64,000 bases of DNA, taken from positions 121,986,838 through 122,050,837 of the forward strand of contig CM056744.1 of NCBI GenBank assembly GCA_029851415.1, given 5' to 3'. The translations under genes were made by a program, and so were the position numbers. Shown here piece after piece: positions 1-14,400 of this stretch; the first letter of the stretch is position 1, and the number at the start of each line of letters is the position of its first letter. Under the pieces are notes generated by a model. That model did no database searches, was not told the origin of the DNA, and saw only the letters and a program-made list of their open reading frames with translations. The DNA comes from Eretmocerus hayati. Lineage: Eukaryota; Arthropoda; Insecta; Hymenoptera; Aphelinidae.

Positions 1-2436
1 TGCAAGTCTTCTTTACCGAACGAATAATATCCTGTAGATGTATATATAGTCGGGACACCAATTTTTTGACTCAAAGTGACGATATTTTGCCAAGTGGAAA
101 AATAGCCACGCAAAAATCTACCCTCAGTTCCTGAAACTTTGTCAGACCAAAGCTTCTACACTAGTCAGATGAAAGTCATCGGAATGCGTGTTAGTTTAGT
201 CGACGGGCTTATTCAATCATAATTATCGATCGCCTTACCGACAATTGTGAAGAGGACTGATGAATTTGGAAGTCGACTAATAGAGAATCGTTAGTCTATT
301 AGATTGTGGTCTATATTACAAGGAATATACGAGAATTCGAGCATGTACAGGTCAAATGCTCGATGAAAATTCCCAAGTTCAACTTTCCTCGAATGCAGCA
401 GTTCGCAGTATCAAAGCTCGAATCGGGTAGATTACTTCACGGCACAAGAAGCTGAATCATGCTGCGTTTACACCGAGCGGAAACTCGCCACGGCTAATGT
501 AGCGACAAAACGTAAGCAAATAATTGGCGTGGATGCTCGGCAAGAGCTCGATTCTCAGACTGTGCATTATAGCTTAAACCAGTTTGAAATCTAAACGTGA
601 ATCCAAGCTCTATTGCCGAGGTCACGTTTTTTTCGGAAAATTTTTCCTCGTAAGAATCACGATTTCACTTATGATTTAAAATAATGCCTAAAATGAGCCA
701 GACTCTGGGATTCTCTAATGCAAACTTTGTTAGGCCTCTTGTGCGTCGATGCCAGAATGCCAAGAGCCGGTCAACCGCCCACCTCCTACTACAATCGAGC
801 CGATATTAATCAATTCAGATCTTCCGAGGTACACAGTTCTTCTTCCTGCGTTGTCTTGATTATCGTTCTTTGGGCTCTTTAGAAAATCTCAAATCAATTA
901 TCGTTTTAGATAAGCTAATGCCGTTCCTTATATCAAACTGGGTTAACCCTGCGAATGAAATTCATTCAAAAGTTACAAAGTAATGGCCGTGTAATGGTCA
1001 ATTCATATCTAGAGGTATGCCTGATTTGGAACTGATCTTTGATTTAGGACTAAATCCAGTTTGATGGCTCCTACCAATGCTTGATCATCATAAGCTCCAC
1101 TGACTAATGAAAACATTGAGAATTTGGCTTTCCAAATGGTTGTCGTGATCTATTTCAACAAAATTCGTCGAGGAAGCTGTAATCGGTTGTCGTTCTGCAG
1201 GACCCACCGGCGGGTCCCGCACGAATTGACTAGGTTATACATGTTTCCTCAGTCACTTGGGATTGATGATCATTTCTCAGATCGTTCAGTTTTTCATGAT
1301 GATCTCCTTCTAGTACAAAGAATCTTCTGATGAATATTGGATATTTTAGCATATCAGATGTTACAGCTCCAATCAGCTACATGTTGCGCTTGATTGAATC
1401 TAGGTATAGATTGGTTCTCAAACTTTGTTCAGTCAAAGTATCAATTTTTTTCTTCCGTTCACATGTGCCAGGAGCATGAAAAAGAAAAATACAATCTCAT
1501 CGTAATCCAAATGATAAGCCAATCAATTTTCCAGTTCGTTTATTTTTATACTTTTGCAAGCAAGTTGAGCCACTCGCAATGACATTGATTTTTTGAAGTA
1601 CGATTGCGGAAACGTCTACTTGGCCTCACCATATAAATGCTACGATCTTTCAGGATCAGTTGACAAAAACGGCGTCAATCTATATTTGTGATGGATCTCA
1701 CGCAAACACGCTGTCATGTGAGAATTCGACGTACTAGCTCGAGTTTACGTAATTAACGGTACAAATGAAAATTAGCGATCATAAGTGGTTTGCGCTCAAA
1801 GTGTGATCGAAAGTAGCACTTTACATGAGAAAGAGTGAGACCACTGAAGGTAGAAAGAAAGAGTCAAATAACGTGTCCCATGCATCGAACGCAGTGTGCT
1901 GCCAATTTCAAAGTCAATACCCTTGAAACAGGACAATTAACACCTTCACTGCGATGTGCCCCACCGGTGGGGCCCACGCGTCCAACTCTGTGTGCGGCGG
2001 TGCTCAAAATGGGCCCCAACGGTGGGGCCCATCGCACACAGGACCCGAACGCGATTTTCGCCGACGCAGTGAACGTGTTAAGGAGAACAGCGAGTGCGTA
2101 TATCAATATCGCATCGACGAGAGAGACATGCATAGCCATTGTTTCGAGCGCGCGTTTATGAAAGTATGTGTCGCAATGCGCAAAGTTTTTGCAAAATGCT
2201 TCGAGTCCCCAGTGAACATAGTCCGTGCAAGCGAAATTACTGTGTACTACAACAGATTCATTCATCCCTACAGTGAGCGATGAGGATGAACCAAAATATG
2301 ATTGGCATGTCATACCGAATTATGAAAAAAAAGTCTCAGCGGAACGTGTGCATGCATGATCGTTAGGTAGTCGCGCCTTTGGGAGTATATAAGAACAGTC
2401 GCGGAATGAGCGGGGAATTTGAAAAACTCAACTGAC
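1..2436. other. No gene recognised; expected bestrophin intron
   Basis: On the minus strand this lies downstream of the last bestrophin exon found (2437-2566, which ends with a donor site in phase 1). I looked for the next conserved bestrophin exons in reverse orientation and saw none. The stretch is AT-rich without an extended coding frame. It contains a GC-rich palindromic patch near 1958-2035. Either a long intron continues to the left edge or the gene is truncated. Confidence 0.5.
1958..2035. repeat. Two copies of a GC-rich palindromic motif
   Basis: The motif CCCCACCGGTGGGGCCCA at about 1958-1976 recurs as CCCCAACGGTGGGGCCCA at about 2014-2032. A related sequence, CCCACCGGCGGGTCCC, occurs near 1203. 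Each copy is itself palindromic (CCCCACCGGTGGGG). Short reading frames across it are not supported as genes. Confidence 0.5.
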
Positions 2437-5400
2437 CAACATCGACGATGTGCTGGAGTGACGGGAATCTCCTCTTGACACGCAGCGAAATCCTCTGCAG
2501 AGTTATTACGTATGCAAGCACGGCATACCGGACGATGTTTCGACGCATCAGTCGGCCTCGCTCGTCCTGAAACAAACATGCATTTATGCCTCCGCTCAGA
2601 CATCTTGATACTTTGCAAAGCAGATAAATGGACTGGGGGATCGGAATAACCGACTTTTTTGTCTTCGAAAAACCGCCAATATGCGAGCTGATGAAAGTGC
2701 AGTAATACCAAAAGAGTTTTATTGAAAAACATTGGACCAATATTCGAAGGATGAAATAATTTGGAAGGTTTGTAGTTCTATACAGCTCATTATATTAGAG
2801 TTTCATCATCGTTCGAAATCGACAGGGAATGCAGGCGCGTACTCACATTTCCTGGGATCGCTGCGCTGATGAAGAGAGCCAGATTGTCCGGCCAAGGGAG
2901 TAATTTGTACTGCTCCCACCATCTCTTCACGACTAGACTCACGTAGAAACCGAGTACGAACGACATGGGTATCGACTCGCTAGAGTTGCCAAAATAATAT
3001 CGTATTTTCTCAAACAACCTGAAACAAATCGATTTCATCGATTAGACCTCTCTGTGCTTTCAGCAAGATTGGCACTACCCAACTAAAATATTCGACAAAA
3101 TTTTCAACAACTGCCCCGAGATTTTCAATGTCTTTGATCAAACTCGGGTCGGTGACAATAATAATCTACTTGAGAATTCGTGGTTAGAATACCGAATCTG
3201 GCAAATGTGGCCATGTGTGACTGAACTCGCGCACGTGCATCGTTCCGTACGGTTTAATCGTTTCAGTCGAAGCTTTTTTGGATTCAAAATTTTCACATGA
3301 TTCACTATAGTTAAATGTGCCCACGGGTCTCTATCGCGCAACCGTCTTACTTTTTTGCAGAATCGAAGTGCATTCGATCCGAGTCTGTTGAAATTAATCT
3401 TCTGCAAAATCGAATGAGTAACGAGCATTGCTCATAAACGGGATGTTAAGCCATAATTAGCGTCACCTCGGTGGTGGCAACGATAAACAACGAGTAACAC
3501 AGCTACACCACTGTGATTGCCTCACATTTGCGATTATAATCGATTTTCCACCACAATCTCATTCGATGTAGCGACCCAAGAGGCGTCAATAATACAAGAC
3601 CGTGTTTCTGCAGTCATCGCCCAAGGAAAGGTTGTGGAATTCCATGCTTTGCACTCTTTCTCGTGGGTTCAATCAGAGTCATGGAAATTTCGGTTGTAAA
3701 TGCACAAAAGTCAAAGAGAACAACAAAATCATTCTTCCGTGCAGATGTTCGTGGAATGAAATTTTTCGATACGGTCGATGCCGAGGACAAGGATCTCTGC
3801 GAACCCTCTCACTGCCGATTTTGCAAGGGGAAAAAATCAGCACTGAATCACTTACTTCTGTTGCTCCGTGTCGAGTGCATATCGGTAGGTGAAATTTAAG
3901 ACGTAGTAGGCGAATAAGTAGACCAAAAGTTCTCGCCAAATCAGTTTGTACACGGAGCCTCGCCATCTGAAAAACAGCAAAGCATGCGATCGGTATCAAT
4001 ACACATCGTATACAAATAATTCGTGCGTGAGTCAGAAATTCATGGATATTGTCGAGTTGATCAAGGAGCTTTGTCCCGAGGGCTCATGTTATGGATGTGA
4101 ATGATGATGGAGTTGATCAAAGCTTGTTACGTCGCACGGTGGGGTCAAAACGTCACTATTCAACGTACATCATAAATCGCCGTGTCTCCCGTCAGTATTC
4201 ATGTGATTTAGCAAGGATGTGGCCTAGGGTCGATGAGTCAAGATCACGTCATTTTGTACTTTTTTAGGCTTGTCCCCTCGCTTATCCCTTGTCATGCATG
4301 ATTCTTTCGGGTACCGGACGAGTTCTGATGGAAATTCTCCCAGCCACCCCTTTCTCAATCGCACCAATCGGTTGAGGATTCTCGTGATGACGATTTATGC
4401 CCAACTGTGGCTTTTTGGTCCCGCTGTGCGTCCTCTCCCAGGATATGCGCCTTTTACTGCACGTCAAGAAGTGTGTTTAATTATGGCATCCAGTAGAAGA
4501 GCGTGCTTGGAACATATAATCGTGATATGGGCGCTAATTCGAGATTCGAATTTCGAGACAACGATGATACGAAGGCAACGACGCGTATTATCCGTCTGGT
4601 ACAAGTTGGACCACGCCGCATTGACTCATCGCTGCGTTTGTCGAAGCAGTAAAAGCGTAAACAATCATTACGCATCATTTACCCCGAAAGTAACGAGTCC
4701 GCATTTTGCTCTTTTACCTCGAGCGCGTGTGCACGTGATCACTGGGCGGAAAAAGCCACCATCGCGAAAAAATAAATGATGCACACTGGCGCGAGCAACG
4801 CGCACTCAATGAAAGTTCTCCAATTATTGAAAACGAGTTTTGGGTAAGTGCAGAGTCGAGCGGATCCCCTCAGTCTCCCTGATCGAGATATTATGCAGTT
4901 TGCACAAATATAACCAGCCTGTAAGGGCAGAATGAAGAGATCTGGCGCAATGGATACTTTGGCATTGACTAAAATCTTCTCTCCCTCTCTCTTTGTTTTC
5001 GATGATGAAGATGGTGGCCTGGAAAATTTTTATGGTAGAATGCAGCCACGAGAGTAGGTTTGCATAGCTGACTTTAGTTACCACGGTTTCAGTTATGTAT
5101 TGAACGAGGTTACAAGCGATTCAGTGAAACTATTTTGTACGGCTAGTTTGCTACATTCTTCTTTGTCACATCAATGTCCTGAGCAACTGATTCAAGTGTA
5201 TAGTATCTTCCCCAAAATTTGCCATACTATACTGGAACTCATACAATGCGATGTTACATGGCCTCGTTGTGCACGATGACCTTGAAGTCAGCAAGGTCTT
5301 GGTAAGCTGTCCAAAGCCGTCTTGTGGAAGTATCATCTCTCGCTGCAGACCAAGGAGTATGGAATCAACGTTTGGCTATGATTGAGTAACTCGTTGAGAA

Positions 5401-8400
5401 GATGAATTGAATGAAAATTACGCGTGAAATAGGCAAACGGCGCCGTAAACCGCCAAACAATTACTGAAGAAGATTTCCGCGAATCAACTATGCTCATTCA
5501 GTTTCATAATTGCCTGACGCAATGACGCGCCAATCATTGGATTGAAAATTATTGTTCAAACCTCACACCATGATGAAGTGGATACGCTGTTGTTGAAGAC
5601 ACTGTTGGTTCCGGCTTACAAGCAAATATCCTTTCAAAGTTTTCAGTGCTTCCTATTCGTACGCTCGTACAAAATTTTTGCCAAACTCAAAGGTACACGG
5701 ACCATGTCTCAAAATAATTCTTCAACATCGAATCCTCATTTTCTCCTCGATTTTAAGACGTATCTGCTTGAAAACGTTTCTTCGTTGATATTGTAACTGA
5801 TTTCTCCTTTCCTCAAAATTTGACTGTACAAAACTTCTCCCGTGGAAGGTTCATCATTAAATTTATTACTGACGTTCATATCGGTCAGCTCACAAAAAAT
5901 TGGAAATTTCATCCTGATCGAGACAGACTGAAGAGCAAAACGTTCACTCCCGATTATGTGCGTAGATGAGATTTGAGATTGTCATCATGAGCTACGGGGA
6001 TTTTTTTCAACGCTAACAAGGGGAGTCCAAGGGGTTAGGGAGCTGGATCTGGCTGAAACTCTAGGAATCATCTCTTTTTGGCACCAAAAGACGATACCCA
6101 AAGCCGCAGAGTCTAACGCTCAAACATTTCCGAGCTACAGGCCACAACCCATGCATTACAGTATATCTATAGATGTGGGAAAATGGTATATATAGATATG
6201 CTGTAATGCATGGGTTGTGGCCTGTAGGTCGGAAACGCTCGAGCGTTAGACTCTGCGGCTTTGGGTATCATATTTTGGTGCTAAAAGGATATCATTCCTC
6301 GAGTTTCAGCCAGATCCAGCTCCCGAACCCCTTGGACTCTCCTTGTGAGTGATTTGCAAAGGTACCCGGTTCTGTTGAGGCATGCTTCGAAAGATCATTC
6401 TTAGTTAAAGGACAACGAAAGGTTTTACTCGGTGGTATCTTACAGATGAGGCGAAGCTTCATTCACAGGACCGAAGATTATCATTGAATATTCAGAATCC
6501 ACATTTTTGGCAGAGATTTACAACGAGAGCCCGACGTCTCCGGCTCCTGAAATCTCACCAAAATTTTTTCACAGTTTCGTACCATCTAGAATATGAAGAA
6601 CTTAAAGCAACTCTGTCAAATGGGCTCCCAGTTCAGAGCTACAAGTGAAAATGTTAGCATTGCCAGTATATCTTTGGGTTCTTCATATTCTAGGTGGTAC
6701 GAAACTGTGAAAAATATTGGTGAGATTTCAGTACTCGGAGACTCCGGACTCCCCTTGTTAGTCCAGAAAAAGTTCGGAAGTATCATACTCATCCCCGGGC
6801 AATTTTTCGTGACGCGAATGCAGTCTGGAAATTTTCGGGTCGAGGATATCGGAAACTTTCCATCAAATTAGCGAGCATTGATCGATTTTTGGAATCTGTT
6901 CACGAACAATAGTCGTCTCGGTGCCATTGCATGGTCGCATGAGTTTGCATCCACCGAAAATCACTATTGCCGTATAGTTTTCTGTGGGCTCGGAAGATAC
7001 AGTTGACGCCGAGTGGCAAAGGTGGACGGCATCGCCACGCGTCTCTCAATGCGAAGCGAGAGTCGCGTGGCGCACTTTGTGTGTCAGTGGCTCATCATCG
7101 GAATCGAGCTGGGCCGAGTTGCGTCGATCGCATACTGTCCCCAGCAGCCTGCGAATTTCTCGCATATTTTTCCACCGCAAGTCGTCACTTAGAGATGCGA
7201 TATGCGGCCCAAAAGTTGTTTCTCGATATGGGTGATTCCGCCGAAAGTGTGATTTTTTGGGGCAAAAATCGTCGCAGGGAGTGATTTGGGTCAAAAAATT
7301 ATTTCAGCCCCAGACGAGTTCCGGTGTCTCATAGCAGTTGATTCACACTTGTTTGGACACAAAAAGGAAGTATCTAGGGCTACGTACCTCAAAAGTGAAG
7401 TAAGACGAAGATATGTGCAGTTTAAGGGGTCGTAGAGGGGGACGGAATTAACGGAGACGGAATCGACATTTCGTCTTAGAAATATTCCCACGGCTCGCCA
7501 ACTAATTGTAGACTCTTTTCCGCATAGATTTGATCCAGTGCAACCAAATATTTCAAGAAAATTTGTTTCACAAAGCGATATAGCGCGTCGGGGAGGAGCA
7601 CAGCATGGGGACGGAATTGACCGAAAATTTTGTACGCCATTTGGAAAACACGTTTATGTGATACGCCCGGGTGCAGATTCGAGTTTTCGGCTAATGTCGC
7701 GCAAGAATTAGGTGTATTTGGGTATCTGAAAATCAACCTCATTGGTTAGAAAGGCTCAATAGACGATCGGGGACTTTGCCGACCTTACAAGTGCTGGGCG
7801 TGCAGTTTCGGTGCAAACCCGTCTTCAAAATATCGGATGTCCGTGCGCGAACTAAGCAAGTAATTTTGACTCGCAAAGTGGTGGAATATGTTGTTTGAAG
7901 TATTACAAATTGAAGTGCGTAGCTACACATAGGGGTTTTTGACTGAGCATATGCGCTGCAGTGAATGCAAGAGTCGAAGGTGGGTTTTCTACAGGGGACG
8001 GAATTGACATTTCGGCCCTTTATGAGGCACTACAAATTACGGGGACGTCAGAACCGACTCAGAAACTATCAACATAGTTGGGCACCGATAGAATACATCC
8101 CAGAAAATTGCCACAATGCACATTCCAACCCTCAGAAACTTGGGGGAACTCGGAACACGGAAAATCACACTTTCAACGGAATTACTGATATAGGAAAGGC
8201 CTGATGGGTATATCCCGATGGCGTGGCGTCGGCGTCAAAATTATTATTTTTCAATTTTCATGGCTCTCAGCGTTGGCCACTATACTTAATGAAAGCGAAT
8301 GGGTATTTCCCGAATCGATATCGATCTCGAATGTCTGGTAGTTTTTGAAAGGATAAGCACTGAGCGATCCTCGACACTCTGAGCTTCATCGCACGCGTCA

Positions 8401-11400
8401 CTGGGCCTCTTTTCCAAACCTGTTCTCGTGGACTTTCCTCTCGAGGCGAAAAACGTACGTATGATCGATCTTCTCCGACAGAATTCTTGTCCGCCAAGAA
8501 CTTGATATTTTTTTGATCTTATACTGAGCACATCGTCAGTGTTGAACGTGGGCGTTGGATAGACCTTGTGCGCGATTGACTCGCTGCAAAAAAACATTAT
8601 AGCTCGACTCATCACTTTCACTGCGGAAATGAAAATCTCGATAATTGTGTCTGAGTATGACAAACGGCTATTTTAGTCCTGTTATTATCTTCATTCTCAA
8701 TAGGGTAATTTTTTCTCCAGGCTCTATTGTCTGACCCCTATATTGGAGCATGGACTGGAATTTGTAGACGTAATCCGGAGTCCGGATAAGCTAGTCCGAG
8801 AGGCCGTAATCGCCAGTTCAAATAGATCCGCAAACTCGCCGCCCCGATTGTGGCGCCTCGGATGGGCTCACACGGGCTCCGGATCACGTCTATAAATTTC
8901 TGTAGCTACACCTGCCAGCTTCATGAAAGAGATTTGTCCTGTAATGGGCCCTTCTTGACTGTTATCATTCGTCCCGTGAAATTAATCGGGGGTCCCGCCC
9001 AGCACAGTAGGAGAGGCCAGACTTTAAGCTCAAAAGTCAAATATCTCGAGCGTGTTACTTCTGAGTCAAAATTTTTTGATTTTTTCCACTGTGCGCAGCA
9101 GTGGACATGTCGAATTGGGTATCGATTTCGATCTATTATTCCATAAAAAAATCGGCAATCGTATGTAAGCCACATCCCAAATTCGCTGCTCAGTACGGAT
9201 ATCCACTCGGCATACCCTGTTACTGCCGATAATAACGAATTGCGACGCGTACAGAGAAATCATAAACGAGAGGTAATGACGAGCGATGCGTGAAGAGCAA
9301 TTTGGTTCAGCTCACGCGTCGCATCGGCTTTGACGTGGATTAGCGTCGCCGTCGGCAAACATCGCGGCCGAGGAGCACAATGTTAAAAGAGACAGCTGTC
9401 GGAATGGCAATGGCATATTGTATGTCCGCGGGGATTGCGTAAGTTGCGTGCACTGACATCGCGCGGTAAGTATTATGTACAGAGAGTAAATTCGAGCGGA
9501 CGCGGCTCGTGTCGGGTGCTACCGTTCACAATTTTGCCGCCACGCGAAAGCCGACGGGATGGACGGATCAAGAGATCGGCCGATGAGCTCTCAAAGTGCC
9601 TATGGATCCGATGACGATGTGACGTCAGTGTAGCGTGAGCTGAGTCTCGTCGCGGTGTAAATTTCGGGCTCGTGTGCGTGTCGTGTCAGTCGTCGTCTCG
9701 TCATCGGTATGGTGGAAAAAAACCCCCGTTACGCAGGGACATGTACGTGGAGCCTGTGGATTCGATAATGGAAAGTGACGAGTCGTCTACACACGCGAAT
9801 TCAAATTTCAAACTATTGGTGCGTATTCTGACAATAAGTCCAGAATTGACTATCGAACGACAAGTTCAGCGAGCCAGTAGCATTCGCTTGACTACCGGCA
9901 TCGCATCAACTTTTACCAAGATTTTTATCACAACTTGAATTAAATTTCTCAACTCTGTTCCCAATAACCGAGACGGTTTAACGCAGAAACTTTAGCACCA
10001 TCCATTGGGGAGTTACAGAAAAAAAAACAAGAAATCATCACCAGATCGATTTCGAGCTGTGCAGCGGCGAGCTGCAACGAGCTTTTTGTAGGAGCTCTGG
10101 TACGCGAATAACTCGCTCGCGACATCGGTCCGTTGACTTTTTCCGCGAGCGGTACTTCCGCCGATGCGATCGACGATCCGCGCTCTCTCACTCGTCACGA
10201 CCGCACAGCGCGACAGCATCGGGCTCGTGCTGCGGCCGAGGCGCACTGACCCATTAATATATTGATACCGATCGATGACGTGATATATCTTGTGTGCACG
10301 CAACTTTTTAGCCGTATTAATGAGCCATTTTTCATGAGTTAGTCGGGCATCGAGAGGCCACACGGTTTGAAATCAACTTCTCAGTTTATAATGAATCAGT
10401 GCGAGAGAGCAAGTTCTTTGTATCACGATTATGCAGCAATTGTTATCCCTCGCTGTGATTTTCTGCAGATTTGTTTGACTGTACGGGACTCGAGTGACAA
10501 AAAATGATTTTTCGCGCCTCGCACACGAGGTTCCCCACATCCAAGCGATCATTTCGACCCTCGCCTCCGGCTCGGGCCGAAAACCGATCGCTCAGAAGCG
10601 AGCTACAACCTCATGAACTCGGTGCGAAATATACTATTTCATAGTATAGGATGGCAAAGAATGTGCTGAAGTTCAGTCACTCATAGATTAGTGATCGGTG
10701 CGGGAAATTTCACTCGATTTATTTTGAAGAGGCAAAATAATTCAATCGCGAAACTCCCCTCGTGATGTTGCTCATCATTTTCGTTGCAAGTCAGATTTTT
10801 TGGATCGCACGACAAACGCAGAAGCTCACCTTTCGTTGGACATCTTCAAACAGTTTCAGCGCCTGTACAGCGAAGGAAAGTGCGCATAACTTTCAATTTC
10901 CACATCCACGGTTTCAACAAGGTAACCATTCAAATGGCTGGGCATACAAATCGGCTCCGAATTCAAATTCAGCATGCCGTCATTAGTTCTGATTTTTCAA
11001 TTCCAGCAATTTGCTCAGGGGCAAAATTTATAACAATGTCAAATGTTGATAGCACTTCGGGATGCAAAAACTCTGCTCTTAAGTTCAGATTGCCTCGTGA
11101 GTCCAGTATGACTTTTGGGCTATAGGATAACGCTCGCACCTGTACTATAGGTATACCCTCTCGGTTCTCACTCAAAGGGTGCGTCCACAAATATGCATGT
11201 GCAGTGCACACCACGCATAAGCACTGTGCACGTGCACATGTGCAATTCGTCACCAAAACCAGACGGAACTCGTCGAATCCCACTTCAGATCAGCGGGTAA
11301 CGGGCCTAAGATACGAACCGATTTAAACCAGAAATTCTCTGATTTGAGCCCTTCAATCTTTGCTCAAGTTCGATGAGCTGTACATGATGGGCATGTGTGC

Positions 11401-14400
11401 ACTGCATATGCACGCATGTGCATCATTCGTGGACATACCCCAATCGGATCTAGTGGGCCACTGCGATCTCTCGCGAGTGCGTACACGATCATCATCATGG
11501 ACGTACTTATAATATGGAGCATCGAGCGATGCAGTGAGTACGGCGCGGTCGGCGCATGGGTGGAACTGGCGGAAAAAGCGATATGGGTGCGACAACAATG
11601 CACCGATGACTAAATGACTGCGACACAGCCGCGATATGTGTGACAACCCACGCAGAATTTTCGCATTGTCTATAGCGTAAAGACGATTCCGATGGAGACA
11701 AGTGTCTAACAGGTGTCAAGTAGCACTGCCACCCTATACTATAGCTGAGGCAATAACGTTCCCGGGTTATTGCACTGGGAAAAAGCTCTTGGTCGCACAG
11801 TGAAGCGTATTGCCGTATGACCAAAATGGTATTGCCAGCAGAACAATTCTAACTCTGTTACTGCATCGAGCCATCGGAACGGTTTGGAGATCTGATACTG
11901 CTGCCACAAAGATTCACAGCATTTTGCAGGTGTGAGTAGTCAATCGATATTTTTCGTAAGCAATCACTGTTGATGTCTTATATTCATTGAGCGAATGGAT
12001 CCGACCTATTGTCTCATGTTTATCTAGTCATACTCTTGCTTGATCGCCATTCTTACAGTGATAGTCTGGAATCTGTGGTTAATTTCCCCTCATTTGCATG
12101 AATTTTTTGGGACATCAGTACTACTTTCACGCTCACCTAGAGAAATGTTTTCTCCGCCGAAACAGAGGAAAGGATGGCCAGAAAGTATAGTAAGTATTGC
12201 AAAAAGTGGCAGCCAGAAAAATTTGACGCTGTTTTTATCTATGCATGATGAAGGCAGTCTTGAGAAGAGCAGACTTCAATTCCTCGATGCATAATGGATC
12301 ACCCATCCAATTCTGTGACAGTTCATCAATCAATCCCGAACCTACAAGCCAAGTCGTGGAACTTGAAATCCGCAAAACAGCCAAAACATCAAATTTTTCC
12401 GCGTGTATCATGCCTTGTATCATAGGTCTAACTAAAGCAAAATATGGGTAATCCGAAGCATTTGACAGTGTTAAGGACGAGTGGATTCAAAATATTTCAG
12501 TAAAAGTCACCAGTTGTCACAAATTATGACGCAATGACGAATGAGATTCGCCCATGAGTAGTTCCACGCGAAAGCGACCCACGAAAAAGGGTCATGTCTC
12601 AGATCCTTTTGTTAACATTTTTATTCGATTCTATGGTACAAAATATGAACTTTTCACTACCTATGGGGTCCCAAAAAAATTTTTTGGCCCCATGGCGAGA
12701 ATTTTCGAAAATGAAGTAAAATACATTTTCTTAAAATTCTAGCAGCTTTTTTGCACTAAAATGCAAATAAGTCGAGTTCGCTCCCAGATAGAGATATACG
12801 GTTTACGGCATTCAAAAGGTCTTTTAAAAACCTATCAAAATCGCTATCAAAAAGTTGTTTTTGAGTCTATGGGCAGCCTGTACGAGCAAAAGTGTAAAAA
12901 TCACTAAACAGTGAATTTCTCAGTTGCCTATTTTTTTTAATTTTTGAAAATCATATATTTGATGTAAAATTTTGTGTTCTTTTAGAAAAAAGTGGTCCCA
13001 ATTTCCTTTTCCGACGTCTAAGGCCTGTTTCTTCAAATTTTCGCAAACCTATTTTTCAGGCAGTTTGGAATTGTCAGTTTACTGCGCATGCGCAGGAATT
13101 TGGACTGTTAGAACCAATCCCATTGGAAAGCCAAGGAAATTTCCTTCAAAATGACCACTTGGCAAAGTCAATTTCATCAATTTGGCTCGGAGCTACAACG
13201 TTTGAAAGACCACCGAATCTCGATATTCAACAAGAGGTGGACCGGAGACACCGTGACAATAGTAGGAAAATCCGGGCACGATCTCTGGCCCGATGTATCG
13301 TTTGCCTATTGACATTCTCGAGCTGAAGCTTCATCTTTTGTAGGCTGTAACTCCGAGCCAAATTGATGAAATTGACTTTGCCAAGTGGTCATTTTGAAGG
13401 AAATTTTCTTGGCTTCCCAATGGAATTGGTTCTAACAATCCAAATTCCTGCGCATGCGCAGTAAACTGACAATTCCAAACTGCCTAAAAAATAGGTTTGC
13501 GAAAATTTGAAGAAACAGGCCTTAGACGTCGGAAAAGGAAATTGGGACCACTTTTTTCTGAAAGAACACAATATTTTACATCAACTATGTGATTTTCAAA
13601 AATTAAAAAAAATAGGCAACTGAGAAATTCACTGTTTAGTCATTTTCACACTTTTGCTTGTACAGGCTGCCCATAAACTCAAAAACAACTTTTTAATAGC
13701 GATTTTGATAGGTTTCTGAAAGACCTTTTGAATGCCGCAAACCGCATATCTTTATCTGGGAGCAAACTCGACTTATTCGCATTTTAGTGCAAAAAAGTTG
13801 CTAGAATTTTAAGAAAATGTATTTTACTTCATTTTCGAAAATTCTCGCCATGGGGCCGAAAAATTTTTTTGGGACCCCATAGGTAGTGAGAAGTTCATAT
13901 TTTGTACCATAGAATCGAATAAAAATGTTAACAAAAGGATCTGAGACATGACCCTTTTTCGTGGGTCGCTTTCGCGTGGAACTACTCCCATGTAAAGGAC
14001 GCGTTGTGTAGACTCCAGGCAGATAGAATTGCCCGCGTGAAATTTCCCTGCTTCAAGCCAAATTTAGCCTCCGTTTCACTCTGTGGTCGAGTTTACAAAT
14101 TTTGGATTATGGCGCGCACTACGAGAAAACAATGTCATTGACGCTGAGTTGTGTATTATAATAGGGACTCCTTTGTCTCGTTATCGTTATTCGCCTCCGG
14201 TGCCACGTACATGGTTGCAGGCATGCGTGTGTCCGCACACGCACCAGGTGGACCGCGAGTTGCTATGATAGTGGCAGCGGTGCGATCCGGAAAGAAAGTT
14301 ACAAGCGATCGGTATTAGGATTGACGATCATCGCTGGAGAGCGGTGATTTAGAAGCCCTGGCGCACGCAGCAGCGGCTCTAATGGCCCAGACTGCACTCA

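Noticed and set aside
4824..5084. Candidate first exon of bestrophin on the minus strand
   Set aside because: It lacks the conserved N-terminal pattern and a suitable donor in phase 2. The exon at 38616-38686 fits both exactly.
8816..8835. T-loop-like CCAGTTCAAATAGATCC
   Set aside because: No cloverleaf could be formed around it; it lies inside a short inverted-repeat element. No tRNA was found in the window.
11165..11460. GTGCAC/TGCATG-rich stretches that partly pair as an inverted repeat
   Set aside because: Pairing is patchy and no element ends could be defined; low-complexity alternation of purine and pyrimidine explains it.
12972..13571. Two nearly identical 60-codon frames on opposite strands
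   Set aside because: They are the two arms of the foldback palindrome, so the match follows from the inverted repeat.
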